Notes under the pieces: generated by a model
The model's database searches: none
What the model saw: only the letters and a program-made list of their open reading frames with translations
What the model was told of the DNA's origin: nothing
Made by a program: the position numbers and the translations under genes
Shown: positions 53,095 through 64,000 of the stretch, in pieces
Layout of the letters: every line of letters starts with the position of its first letter
Position numbering within the stretch: the stretch's first letter is position 1
Origin: Notolepis coatsorum
Taxonomy: Eukaryota; Chordata; Actinopteri; Aulopiformes; Paralepididae
NCBI GenBank assembly: GCA_963971535.1
Contig: OZ020594.1
Location: 118,765,127-118,829,126, forward strand
Reading direction: 5' to 3'
DNA: 64,000 nt

Positions 53095-53189
53095 ATAGAA
53101 ACCCCATGTACTTTTTTAGAAGAAGAACACACACGCATGCGAGATGGGCGACACACAGGAACACTCACATGCACTGATGAAATGTCTCT
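53095..53189. other. No gene seen
   Basis: Short unique flank between the piggyBac-like element and a LINE-B insertion. Confidence 0.4.
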
Positions 53190-53229
53190 CTGCACTTTTC
53201 CCATCCCGTCGTCCTTCCCCCCAAGGGCA

Positions 53230-53524
53230 TTGATTGATTGATTGAAAACTTTATTAACAGATTGCAGAATGGGTACAGTACAGTACAGCTCAATACATAC
53301 AATTATTAAGAGGATGCAGACCAGAGAAAGACTTTTGTCTTGTTTACATCAGGGTCCCCCATTTTCAATTCATCGTAACATATATGACATACATGACATA
53401 CAGATGGACAGTACTGCTACATCTATACATTTATGACATACCAGATTTGCAAATACAGTACTGTTTGTGATACAAAAAGAGTCCAGAAAAAAAAGTATAT
53501 ACATTTGACGTAGAAACTGTACAT
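53230..53524 (-). mobile_element. LINE-B fragment with a 40-bp target duplication
   Basis: (TGAT)n, conserved tail and about 170 bp of LINE-B 3-prime UTR on the minus strand. The flanks 53190-53229 and 53525-53565 are the same 40-41 bp (beginning CTGCACTTTTCCCATCCC), differing by one C. Confidence 0.9.
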
Positions 53525-53719
53525 CTGCACTTTTCCCATCCCGTCGTCCTTCCCCCCCAAGGGCAGCCGGGAGCAGACATGGGCTGTGGCGTGGGCCGCG
53601 CCCGGGGACCAATCCAAGTGCTCCTGTCCGTCTTCGTCAGGGACGCGACAGCGTTAGAGATCTGTTCTGCATGTTTTTCCTTTGGGTTTATCTTATCTGG
53701 AGGGGAAACCCTTGCGAGC

Positions 53720-53760
53720 ACAGGGAGAACATGCAAACTCCACACAGAAAGGCCCGGGAG
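53720..53760. repeat. Scrap of a common fish repeat
   Basis: ACAGGGAGAACATGCAAACTC is a segment I know from a very abundant fish repeat; the family is not resolved here. Confidence 0.4.
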
Positions 53761-53765
53761 ATATG

Positions 53766-54972
53766 AATGAATGAATTATTTTATTTTGAATGTTTACTAA
53801 TAAATAAACGAAAAGGATAGGTTTGAAGCAGAAGGCTTATAGAGCAACCTACCCCTAATTAAAAAACAAATTCAAAAAAAGTTAGTTTTCAAAATATAAC
53901 AAACAAAAAAATAAATCAAAAATCAACAAAAACCGACCCAGAAAAGAACAAAAAGTTAAAGTTTGCAAGATAAAACAAACAAACAAACAAACTAAAAATC
54001 AACAATCAACAAAAACCGTTCCTGAAAAGAACATAAGAAGCCAACATAGGAGAATCAAAAATTCATCTGCAATACCAGAGTTTCATGGTAGAGAAAAACA
54101 GATTGTAGGTTAAATTTTACTATAAGATTCTAGAACCCTGTTTTTAAACATATTTTTAAACTTAAAAATACTCCTGCTGTTTTTTTTATTTCATCCGGTA
54201 TATTGTTCCAGAGTTTCACTCCTTTAACTGACACAGACATACTTTTAAGTGTGGTTCGAGCTCTAGGCTGTTTCAAATTGAGTGTTCTTCTTAAATTATA
54301 AGTCACCTCTCGTTCTTTAAACAAAATGTGTAAGTTACATGGCAGTTGATAACTTCTAGCTTTTTAAAAACTATCTCTGATGTTTTAAGGTCAACTAAGT
54401 CGAGGAACTTTAATGCCCTTAGTTCAAAAAACAGTGTTTGTAGGATGGAGATGACTAACATTGTTCACAACCCTTATTGCCTTTTTCTGTAAGATGATAA
54501 TAGGATTTAGATTAGTTTTGTATATGTTTCCCCAAGTTTCTATACAGTAAGTTAAATATGGTAATAAAAGACTACAATAAATTGTGTATAATGATCTCAA
54601 ATTTAATATGTGTCTGGTTTTTCTTAAGATACCTAAGCTACGTGCTGGTTTTTTCTTTACATAGTTAATATGAGTTTTCCAGCTGAGGTTTTGGTCTATC
54701 ACGAAAAGTATATTCATTTACTCTTTCAAGATGAACATTATCTATGCATATCTCTACTTGAGTATCCGGATGTATTTTTTTTTATTACCAGAGAGTTTGT
54801 TAGTATCAAGCCAACATTTCAGCTTCCCCAGTTCACCTGCAATATTTGTTAGCAACTGTTACATACAAAACATTTTGGTATCATCTGCAAAAATGACAAA
54901 TGTAAGTTTATCAGAAACATCAATGGTATCATTAATATACAATATAAATAATTTCGGTCCTAAAATGGATCC
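53766..54972 (-). mobile_element. LINE-C, 3-prime part
   Basis: Minus-strand RT continuation GSILGPKLFILYIND and FADDTKMF, then the post-RT domain (LSWKTHINYVKKK, LPYLTYCIETWGN) and a C-terminal block (KLWNNIPDEIKK), ending in a (TTCA)n-type tail at 53766. Stops and frame changes are present near 54.7-54.85 kb. It belongs to the CR1/Rex1-like group and joins 56228 across the composite insertion. Confidence 0.85.
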
Positions 54973-56227
54973 CCAACCTCCTCCAATGTACAGTTTCTAT
55001 GTCAAATGTATGTCAGTATTCCAATGTACAGTGTCCTCCCCTACCCAACCCCCCCCCCCCCCCCACCTCCAATGTACAGCCCAGGCATGCGTTGTTCATG
55101 GGACGGGGTAGCACGGGGTGCAAGCTCACTGAGTATTAAAGATTTGAGCAGAAGCGCGTGCACGCACATGCATGGTTGTGCGCGCATGCGCGTGCACTCA
55201 AGAACGCGCTCGACTCGGCTCGTCGTGTTTACCTGCCTCCCGGCGCTACCTTGCATTATCATAACAATAGCCGCTAGGCCGGTGTCTTCAACCACGTCCG
55301 CACATACAATGTATAAGTTAACAGTATCTGACTACCTGTCTTCATTCACCATCACAACTGCAAGGATCATGCCATCCAAGAAGAAGATGAGGACGAGTGC
55401 GACACTCGTTCAAAGCAAACTTAGTTTTGCTAAACCAGGAGTGGACGCCAGGAGCAGGAAGGCAAGTAACACTAACCTAACAGCAACAGCATTTGAACAG
55501 CTTTAATTTTTTACACTAGGGGGCTCACCGCCTCCATTATGGCCATAATCCCATGGATCTGTATGAGGATACATTTTCCTACGTGTCTCACCGTTTGGAA
55601 TTGACAACTGTTTTGATTTAACCCTTCATTCACCATCATTCACCTTTGGACAACAATACACTCTGTAAACAGCAGCAACTTGGGACATTCCATATTTACA
55701 TCACAAACTTTGGGACTGAGTAGATAATTAATTAATCTTCTCTTTATTTTTATTATTTATATTAAAACTGAATCAAACCATAAACAAGGTTGCCTGTTGG
55801 GATGTTAGATCCTAATGTGAAAAACTGATTTTATATGTCTGCACTTTATGTGCTCATTTTATGCCTGTCTTTCTTCTGTTGTGAAGCACTTTGAGCTGCA
55901 GTTTCTGTATGAAAGGTGCTCTACAAATAAAGTGTATTATTATACATGTGCGCGAGGGAACATATGCGCGCGGGACCGCGCGGCGTCATTATCCTGCGTG
56001 CCGGCTCAGTCCATATTAACAACGCACCACTGGTCATAAATGTATAGATGTAGCAGTACTGTCTATCTGTATGTCGTGTGTGTCATATGATGAATTGAAA
56101 ATGGGGGACCCTGATGGAAACAAGACGAAAGTCTTTCTCAGGTCTGCATCCTCTTAACAATTGTATGTATTGAGCTGTACTGTACTGTACCCATTCTGCA
56201 ATCTGTTAATAAACTTTTCAATCAATC
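54973..56227 (+). mobile_element. LINE-B copy inserted in LINE-C, itself carrying a hAT-like element
   Basis: Removing it rejoins GGTACCGCAAGG and GGATCC of the LINE-C RT motif GVPQGSILG. The flanking 4-bp ATCC may be the target duplication. It has LINE-B 3-prime UTR ends and an (ATCA) tail, with the hAT-like element 55082-56032 in the middle. The second copy is at 57920-59174. Confidence 0.85.
55082..56032 (+). mobile_element. hAT-like element with a small N-terminal exon (copy at 58029-58979)
   Basis: Imperfect terminal repeats of about 23 bp (CAGGCATGCGTTGTTCATG and CAGTGGTGCGTTGTTAATA). An ATG at 55369 opens 45 residues (PSKKKMRTSATLV, then QSKLSFAK), with a GC-type donor after SRK. It also holds a retroposon tail near 55880-55945 (GCACTTTGAGCTGCAG, AATAAAGTG). 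No target duplication remains; part of the LINE-B 3-prime UTR was lost at the insertion. Confidence 0.55.
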
Positions 56228-57088
56228 ATCCTTGCGGTACCCCACATGTGATCACTTTGCAGGATGATCTGGTCTCCCCCATCTGCACACATTGTTTCCT
56301 ATTTTCTATGTAACTTTTTATCCAACTGAGCCCTACCCCTCTAATTCCATACTTTTCAAGTTTTGAGTAAAATATCATGGTCAATGGTATCAAAAGCTTT
56401 TTTCAGATCAATAAAAACTCCAACTGCATACTGTTTATTATCGATTTAATTTGTTAACTCTTCTGCTACCTGCATGAGAGCCATTGATGTGGATCTGTTA
56501 GTTCTGAATCCATACTGGCTATCAATCAATATCTCATTCTTATCAAGAAAACTGTCCAGACGTGCAACAAAAAGTTTTTCCAGAATTTTAGAAAATTGAG
56601 GAAGTAAAGAAACGGGCCTATAATTTGTAAATTATGCTTTATGTATTGGAATTACTTTGGCTGTTTTCATTTCAGTTGGAAAGGTCCCCATCCTAAAAGA
56701 TAGATTACATATGAAAGTAATTGGATCTACAATTTCTTTGATTCGTTTTTTAATAAGAGACATGTCTATCCCATTCACATCTGTAGATGTTTTATTCTTG
56801 AGATTGTTTACAATATCAATTATTTCCATATTAGATACGTCATACAAAAAGATTGTGGATGGATTCCTATCAATGTATTGTTCTGCAATAGCTCCCCCTT
56901 GTGGAGGCTTGATCTTCCTTGCAAGATCTGGGCCAACATTTACAAAAAAATTATTAAACTCCTCCACTACCTCATGCATGTTGGTTATTTCCGTTCCATT
57001 TACAGAACATTTTTCAATATAGCCTGGTTTGTTATTTGATTTTCCAATTATTGTGTTTATAATTTTCCATGTTCCTTTAATATCATTT
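56228..57088 (-). mobile_element. LINE-C, RT part 1 (duplication copy 1)
   Basis: Encodes the pre-RT and early RT region: EVVEEFNNFFVNVGPDLARK, DVNGIDMSLIKK, SQYGFRTNRSTSMALMQ, FIDLKKAFDTIDHDIL and GVPQG. In-frame stops lie near 56632 and 56445. Copy 2 is at 59175-60043. Confidence 0.85.
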
Positions 57089-57778
57089 TTATTAATTTTT
57101 TTTAATTTTTTTTATTATTGCAAAACAAAAATTATTAAAAGTCAGTACTCAACACACAATGCATAATGAAACTAACAATCAAGGTGGCTAAAATGACATG
57201 CAAGTACAGAAACAGAAAACAAAAAAAAAGTCTATAATAATATTTTACCGTATACAGTGTATATCCAACGAAATTACCAATTATACCAATGCCTTATACA
57301 GGATATACCCCTAATACCTATTTTCTAAAACCCTACACACATATGCTCCAGCTCGAACCCCCCCCTCCCGGACCCCTCCTTGGATAGTACCTCCATTATC
57401 CCTCACTCCTAACCAGACACTACCATTATAAGCTAGCTTTTATTCTCTCCACCACTTCTAACCACATTGACATTTTGGATTCGTTGAGACCCAGAATTCT
57501 TGCTGTAGATATTTCTTGATAAATCACATCGAGATATGTAAGAAACCAAACCTTCCGGCACATTTTCTCCGGTTGAAACCAGCGTGATGCGATCAGTTTT
57601 TTAGCTACTGTGATACCCGATAAAACCAATCTCTTTAGCTGTGGATTTACTGCAAACTCAAAAACATCATTCAATAGTAATACAGAGGGGTGTACTGGTA
57701 TATTCCAAGATACGAGTTTTGATAATTGATGGGTCACATCTTTCCAGAATGCCTTAACTGGTGGGCAGTCCCAATACA
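57089..57778 (-). mobile_element. Tx1-like LINE 3-prime part, cut by the duplication junction
   Basis: Same as 60044-60725: A-rich end, 3-prime UTR and the last about 120 residues of ORF2. It ends abruptly at the duplication junction. Confidence 0.9.
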
Positions 57779-57919
57779 GTTCACCTGCAATATTTGTTAG
57801 CAACTGTTACATACAAAACATTTTGGTATCATCTGCAAAAATGACAAATGTAAGTTTATCAGAAACATCAATGGTATCATTAATATACAATATAAATAAT
57901 TTCGGTCCTAAAATGGATC

Positions 57920-59174
57920 CCCAACCTCCTCCAATGTACAGTTTCTATGTCAAATGTATGTCAGTATTCCAATGTACAGTGTCCTCCCCTACCCAACCCC
58001 CCCCCCCCCCCACCTCCAATGTACAGCCCAGGCATGCGTTGTTCATGGGACGGGGTAGCACGGGGTGCAAGCTCACTGAGTATTAAAGATTTGAGCAGAA
58101 GCGCATGCACGCACATGCATGGTTGTGCGCGCATGCGCGTGCACTCAAGAACGCGCTCGACTCGGCTCGTCGTGTTTACCTGCCTCCCGGCGCTACCTTG
58201 CATTATCATAACAATAGCCGCTAGGCCGGTGTCTTCAACCACGTCCGCACATACAATGTATAAGTTAACAGTATCTGACTACCTGTCTTCATTCACCATC
58301 ACAACTGCAAGGATCATGCCATCCAAGAAGAAGATGAGGACGAGTGCGACACTCGTTCAAAGCAAACTTAGTTTTGCTAAACCAGGAGTGGACGCCAGGA
58401 GCAGGAAGGCAAGTAACACTAACCTAACAGCAACAGCATTTGAACAGCTTTAATTTTTTACACTAGGGGGCTCACCGCCTCCATTATGGCCATAATCCCA
58501 TGGATCTGTATGAGGATACATTTACCTACGTGTCTCACCGTTTGGAATTGACAACTGTTTTGATTTAACCCTTCATTCACCATCATTCACCTTTGGACAA
58601 CAATACACTCTGTAAACAGCAGCAACTTGGGACATTCCATATTTACATCACAAACTTTGGGACTGAGTAGATAATTAATTAATCTTCTCTTTATTTTTAT
58701 TATTTATATTAAAACTGAATCAAACCATAAACAAGGTTGCCTGTTGGGATGTTAGATCCTAATGTGAAAAACTGATTTTATATGTCTGCACTTTATGTGC
58801 TCATTTTATGCCTGTCTTTCTTCTGTTGTGAAGCACTTTGAGCTGCAGTTTCTGTATGAAAGGTGCTCTACAAATAAAGTGTATTATTATACATGTGCGC
58901 GAGGGAACATATGCGCGCGGGACCGCGCGGCGTCATTATCCTGCGTGCCGGCTCAGTCCATATTAACAACGCACCACTGGTCATAAATGTATAGATGTAG
59001 CAGTACTGTCTATCTGTATGTCGTGTGTGTCATATGATGAATTGAAAATGGGGGACCCTGATGGAAACAAGACGAAAGTCTTTCTCAGGTCTGCATCCTC
59101 TTAACAATTGTATGTATTGAGCTGTACTGTACTGTACCCATTCTGCAATCTGTTAATAAACTTTTCAATCAATC
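57920..59174 (+). mobile_element. LINE-B plus hAT-like composite, second copy
   Basis: Duplicate of 54973-56227, with a C-run one base shorter and a few substitutions. Confidence 0.9.
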
Positions 59175-60043
59175 ATCCTTGCGGTACCCCACATGTGATC
59201 ACTTTGCAGGATGATCTGGTCTCCCCCATCTGCACACATTGTTTCCTATTTTCTATGTAACTTTTTATCCAACTGAGCCCTACCCCTCTAATTCCATACT
59301 TTTCAAGTTTTGAGTAAAATATCATGGTCAATGGTATCAAAAGCTTTTTTCAGATCAATAAAAACTCCAACTGCATACTGTTTATTATCGATTTAATTTG
59401 TTAACTCTTCTGCTACCTGCATGAGAGCCATTGATGTGGATCTGTTAGTTCTGAATCCATACTGGCTATCAATCAATATCTCATTCTTATCAAGAAAACT
59501 GTCCAGACGTGCAACAAAAAGTTTTTCCAGAATTTTAGAAAATTGAGGAAGTAAAGAAACGGGCCTATAATTTGTAAATTATGCTTTATGTATTGGAATT
59601 ACTTTGGCTGTTTTCATTTCAGTTGGAAAGGTCCCCATCCTAAAAGATAGATTACATATGAAAGTAATTGGATCTACAATTTCTTTGATTCGTTTTTTAA
59701 TAAGAGACATGTCTATCCCATTCACATCTGTAGATGTTTTATTCTTGAGATTGTTTACAATATCAATTATTTCCATATTAGATACGTCATACAAAAAGAT
59801 TGTGGATGGATTCCTATCAATGTATTGTTCTGCAATAGCTCCCCCTTGTGGAGGCTTGATCTTCCTTGCAAGATCTGGGCCAACATTTACAAAAAAATTA
59901 TTAAACTCCTCCACTACCTCATGCATGTTGGTTATTTCCGTTCCATTTACAGAAAATTTTTCAATATAGCCTGGTTTGTTATTTGATTTTCCAATTATTG
60001 TGTTTATAATTTTCCATGTTCCTTTAATATCATTTTTATTGAT
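59175..60043 (-). mobile_element. LINE-C, RT part 1 (duplication copy 2)
   Basis: Duplicate of 56228-57088. Across the Tx1-like insertion it continues the frame of the endonuclease part at 62881-63885 (EINKN | DIKGTWKII). Confidence 0.85.
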
Positions 60044-62867
60044 TTTTTTTTATTTTTTTATTATTGCAAAACAAAAATTATTAAAAGTCAGTACTCAACA
60101 CACAATGCATAATGAAACTAACAATCAAGGTGGCTAAAATGACATGCAAGTACAGAAACAGAAAACAAAAAAAAAGTCTATAATAATATTTTACCGTATA
60201 CAGTGTATATCCAACGAAATTACCAATTATACCAATGCCTTATACAGGATATACCCCTAATACCTATTTTCTAAAACCCTACACACATATGCTCCAGCTC
60301 GAACCCCCCCCTCCCGGACCCCTCCTTGGATAGTACCTCCATTATCCCTCACTCCTAACCAGACACTACCATTATAAGCTAGCTTTTATTCTCTCCACCA
60401 CTTCTAACCACATTGACATTTTGGATTCGTTGAGACCCAGAATTCTTGCTGTAGATATTTCTTGATAAATCACATCGAGATATGTAAGAAACCAAACCTT
60501 CCGGCACATTTTTTCCGGTTGAAACCAGCGTGATGCGATCAGTTTTTTAGCTACTGTGATACCCGATAAAACCAATCTCTTTAGCTGTGGATTTACTGCA
60601 AACTCAAAAACATCATTCAATAGTAATACAGAGGGGTGTACTGGTATATTCCAAGATACGAGTTTTGATAATTGATGGGTCACATCTTTCCAGAATGCCT
60701 TAACTGGTGGGCAGTCCCAATACATGTGCATAAATGTCCCTTCGTCTCCATTTGTACATTGGGAGCATTTTGAGTCTTGTTTAAGACCCATTCTGTTCAG
60801 TCTTATAGGAGTCAAGTATGTCCTGTGAATATAGTTAGGATTGATTTGTTGATGGTCCGGGTTCCTTGATGTAAGACGGACATTTGCCCATGCTTCTTGC
60901 CAATCAAAGTCACTTTCCAGGTCTGGTATATCCCTCCTCCAGACAGAGTCTAGTTGGAGGGTTTCATACGAGGACGTTAGTAATTGATAATAAAAACCTG
61001 ATACAAAACCTCTCGATGTTTCTCTTTCATAGAAGAATTTGTGGTATCTGTGGTGTTCAACTGGTATGTCTAATGGAACACCGTGAGACCTCAAACATAG
61101 GCGTAACTGTATGTAAAAAAGCCATGTGGACTCGGTGAGGTTAAACTTTGTGCATATTTCTCCATAACTACAAAAACCCTGGTTATTAAAAATATCCCCT
61201 AATGAGTGTATGCCTTGCTCTTCCCATATAGGGAATCTTATAGGACGTTTTTCAATTAAGAGTGCATTGTTATTGAATAAGGGAGTGTGATTATGCCATT
61301 TTTGTGGGTTAGGATATTTTTTTTGTGTTTCACGCCATATCCGGATTGCATGGGTAATTATGGGGCCAAATTTCCGCTCACAGTGCTTGATTGGTAGTTT
61401 AGTGTGTGCTATGTCCTTCAGTCTATGTGGGGCTACTATGTTTTCTTCCAATTTTCTCCAGGATACCAATGCCTGGGGATCAAACCATATTGTCAATGGT
61501 CTTAATGTGTATGCCTTAAAATATTGGAAAAAATCTGGAACTGCCATGCCACCGTCTGCTTTATTTCTCTGTGCGGTGGATCTTTTTATGCGAGGTGGTT
61601 TGTTATTCCAAATAAATTTGTATGTGGAGGAGTGTAATCTTTTCCAGTAACCCTCTGGAGGCGGTAACGGTAGCATTGAACTGATGAAGTTGATTCTAGG
61701 TAGTACATCCATCTTAACTATTGATACCCTTGCCTGTACTGAGTTTTTAAGTTTTGCCCACCTGTCCAGGTCGTCTTTGATTTTGTTCTGTATTTTTGTG
61801 TAATTGTGCTTCACCGTTTGTCTTATGGTGGGAAATATTTCCACACCCAAGCATCTAAAATGTTTTACCATAGGTATCTCACCTGGGAGGGTTGTATCTT
61901 TTTTTGCATGGGTGTTAAGTGGAAGGAAAGCCGACTTCGGCCAATTTATTTTAAATCCCGATAAATCACCAAAGTTCTCTATCAACTTGAGTAGATGAGG
62001 CAATGTGGTGTTGGGGCTTTGCATGAACAATATTACGTTGTCCGCATATAAACTAATTTTATGTTGTGTGCCCTTGATTACGATTGGTTCTATGGATTGG
62101 GATTGTCTTATATATTGTGCTAAAGGCTCTAATGATAGATCGAATAGTCCGGGACTAAGAGGGCAACCCTGTCTGGCTGAGCGTGATACCGGAAAGATTT
62201 TGGAGATGAATGTACCTGTTGTAATCATGGCCGATGGGTCTTTGTATAATACTTTAATCATATCAATGAATCCTTTTCCTAACCCCATCCTTTCTAATAC
62301 TGCCCATAGATACGACCATTCCAGCCTGTCAAAGGCCTTCATAGCATCCAGGGACAGCATCGCCTTAGGTATGGTGTCTTCTTTGTCTGCATCTAGTACG
62401 TGCAGTATTCGTCTTATGTTATCAGTGATCAGGCGACCTCTTATGAAGCCAGTTTGGTCCGGATGAACTAAAGACGTCATATGCTTTTGTAATCTGATGG
62501 CTAATACCTTAGAGTACAGTTTGACATCGGTTCCGAGGAGGCTTAAGGGTCTGTAACTACCGCACTCGGTGGGGTCTTTGTCTTTTTTGAGAAGGACTGA
62601 AATGAGTGCAATATTGTCGTGTTTATGGAAGCTCCCCTCCTTGACTGAGTATAAGATCATATTTAGTAATAAGGGTCCAATTATGTCCCAACAAGAAAGG
62701 TACATTTCTGATGGGATACCGTCTCTTCCAGGAGCCTTACCATTTTTCATTTCGGATATGGCCTTCTTGAGTTCCTCTAGTGTGATCGGTGCTTCTAACT
62801 GTTTAGCGTCATCCTCCGAAAGTTTAGGGAGAATAATTTGATTAAGATATGTGTCCATTTTGTTTTG
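60044..62867 (-). mobile_element. Tx1/L1-like LINE inserted in LINE-C, 5-prime truncated
   Basis: A 2.8-kb insertion with an A-rich 3-prime end at 60044. Flanking copies of ATTTTTATTAAT (62868-62880; 60032-60043 with one change, exact in the other duplicate at about 57077-57088) are the target duplication. The endonuclease is missing, as expected of 5-prime truncation. Confidence 0.92.
60375..62858 (-). CDS. Tx1/L1-like ORF2: reverse transcriptase and C-terminal domain
   Basis: An uninterrupted frame of about 828 residues. RT motifs: KAPGRDGIPSEMY, YRPLSLLGTDVKLYSK, DQTGFIRGR, LSLDAMKAFDRLEW, SARQGCPLSP and SLYADNVILF. The last is the catalytic box, normally YADD, here YADN: the second aspartate needed for metal binding is asparagine. 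The C-terminal zinc-like motif is CSQCTNGDEGTFMHMYWDCP. The open frame implies a young copy, but the changed box should abolish polymerase activity. No endonuclease domain. Confidence 0.92.
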
Positions 62868-62880
62868 ATTTTTATTAATT

Positions 62881-63885
62881 TCTAGTAAGTTATTATAATA
62901 ATCCTTTTTACGTTTTCTTATAGTATCTGTTCATTTATTTTTATATATTTTATATTTGATTTCTTTCTGTTTAGTTCTATGCTTGATGAAATCTCTATAA
63001 AGAGTATTCTTCCTTTTACAGGCATTTGAAATTCCTTTTGTTATCCATGGTTTATCTGGCTTCCTAGTTCGTCGGCTACTTTGCTGCACAATAGGACAGA
63101 AACGATCATATAAAGTCATGAATGTATTCAGAAAGCAGCCATATGCTGAGTCCACATCAGTTGCTTCAAACACCTCAACCCATTGCTGGAGAGCCAGTTC
63201 CCTTTTGAGTGCCCCTATTGAGTCCTCTGAAAGGTGCCTTTTATTACACATTTTCTGAGATTCCCTCTTTGGCTGATTATTATCTTCTATTATTACAAAA
63301 ACTGGTAAGTGATCTGTTATATCATTTGTCAGCAGTCCGCACACAATTCTATTATTTATAACATTAGTGAAAATGTTATCGATCAAAGTAGCAGAATGAG
63401 AGGTTATTCTGCTAGGCTTATTAATTATCGGGAAGAGGCCTAGGCTATGCATGATTAATGTAAAATCATCTATATTTGTTTTTTTGTCTGGGTTTAAAAG
63501 ATTGAAGATTAAAAGATTAAAGTCGCCACAAATGAATGTAACCTTTCGCTCTATGTTAGTAAGTAGCTCTTCCATCTTTTCTCTGAAATTCTCAATGCTT
63601 GAACTAGGCGCTCTATACACACAGCTAACCAATATGTTTTTCTGCTTTTCCCTTTCAATCTCCACTGTAATGTACTCACAGAGGTCTTCAATAGCAGCAC
63701 TCATGTGGTCAATAACCTTATACTTTAGTTTTGTATCAATGAATAAAGCAGTCCCGCCTCCCCCTTTGTGGATTCTGTTTATACATCTAAAATCATACCC
63801 ATACAACTCAAACAACTCTTCTTTCTCTTGGGCAATCCAGGTCTCAGAAATTGCTACTAAACTAAACTGTGTAGAAAATTGTGTG
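62881..63885 (-). mobile_element. LINE-C, endonuclease part
   Basis: Minus-strand frame: ISETWIAQ, then RIHKGGGGTALFID, SCVYRAPSS, ICGDFNLL, IDNIFTN and ITDHLPVF, the apurinic-type endonuclease motifs, followed by the linker RTRKPDKPWITKGI. The N-terminal start is missing or lies in a decayed stretch near 63890. Confidence 0.88.
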
Positions 63886-64000
63886 AAAAATGTTTGTACA
63901 TACTCCTGCTGTTAAGGGGAGACACTGCAGGTGAATAGGGTAAAAAAAATGTACTAATAGATATCACAATGAAACTTCCCCAGTTGATTACTTATATTAA
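63886..64000. other. No feature seen
   Basis: Flank of LINE-C to the window edge. Confidence 0.4.

Larger units (their letters stand above)
54831..57778 (+). repeat. 2.95-kb tandem duplication, copy 1
   Basis: Repeated at 57779-60725 with an offset of 2947-2948 and only scattered base changes. The junction (CCAATACA|GTTCACC) joins the middle of a Tx1-like LINE to the middle of LINE-C, so neither boundary is a transposon end. Confidence 0.95.
57779..60725 (+). repeat. 2.95-kb tandem duplication, copy 2
   Basis: Second copy of 54831-57778; it continues seamlessly into the rest of the Tx1-like LINE. Confidence 0.95.

Overview
This window looks like repeat-dense, non-genic DNA from a teleost fish. 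The evidence is the LINE families present (Tx1/L1-like, L2-like, CR1/Rex1-like and R2/NeSL-like), two Ty3/Gypsy-type LTR elements, a tRNA-headed SINE, hAT and piggyBac-like MITEs, a fish-style C2H2 zinc-finger gene with a PQQLPVCEEE lead-in, and vertebrate-type introns. No bacterial operon, CRISPR array or rRNA is present. Only two loci look like host-type genes: a BED-finger/hAT-derived (ZBED-like) gene at 41965-43397 and a C2H2 zinc-finger gene at 49130-50749. Both carry transposon insertions.

Layout. 1-8293: two direct copies, 4953 bp apart, of a block with a promoter-like 47-bp tandem repeat, three small MITEs and a 44-bp minisatellite. 9225-18715 and 27070-40612: the two arms of a very large imperfect inverted repeat. 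The left arm holds a 42-bp minisatellite, an 886-bp long-TIR element and a complete Ty3/Gypsy element (12065-17618). The right arm holds a nearly complete LINE with a 2A-like peptide (28741-33003), a CR1/Rex1-like LINE, a Tx1-like LINE nested in another LINE copy, and a tRNA-derived SINE. The spacer (18716-27069) holds a GC-rich inverted-repeat element and a whole-looking Mag-type LTR element (21437-26495). 41-48 kb: the ZBED-like gene, LINE tails, a foldback family and an R2/NeSL-like LINE split by a hAT MITE. 49-53 kb: the zinc-finger gene followed by a piggyBac-like element that contains a hAT element. 53.7-63.9 kb: one minus-strand LINE broken open by a composite insertion and by a Tx1-like LINE, with 2.95 kb of the nest duplicated in tandem.

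Order of events. Many insertions keep target-site duplications, and several have an empty counterpart site in the other duplicate, so relative order can be read directly. The inverted duplication came first. The Gypsy element and a LINE tail then entered the left arm, and the full-length LINE entered the right arm. One LINE family (LINE-A/B here) dominates: its 3-prime tail occurs about 18 times on both strands and ends in ATTC- or ATCA-type repeats. Coordinates of repeat edges were read by eye and may be off by a few bases. No computation or database search was run.
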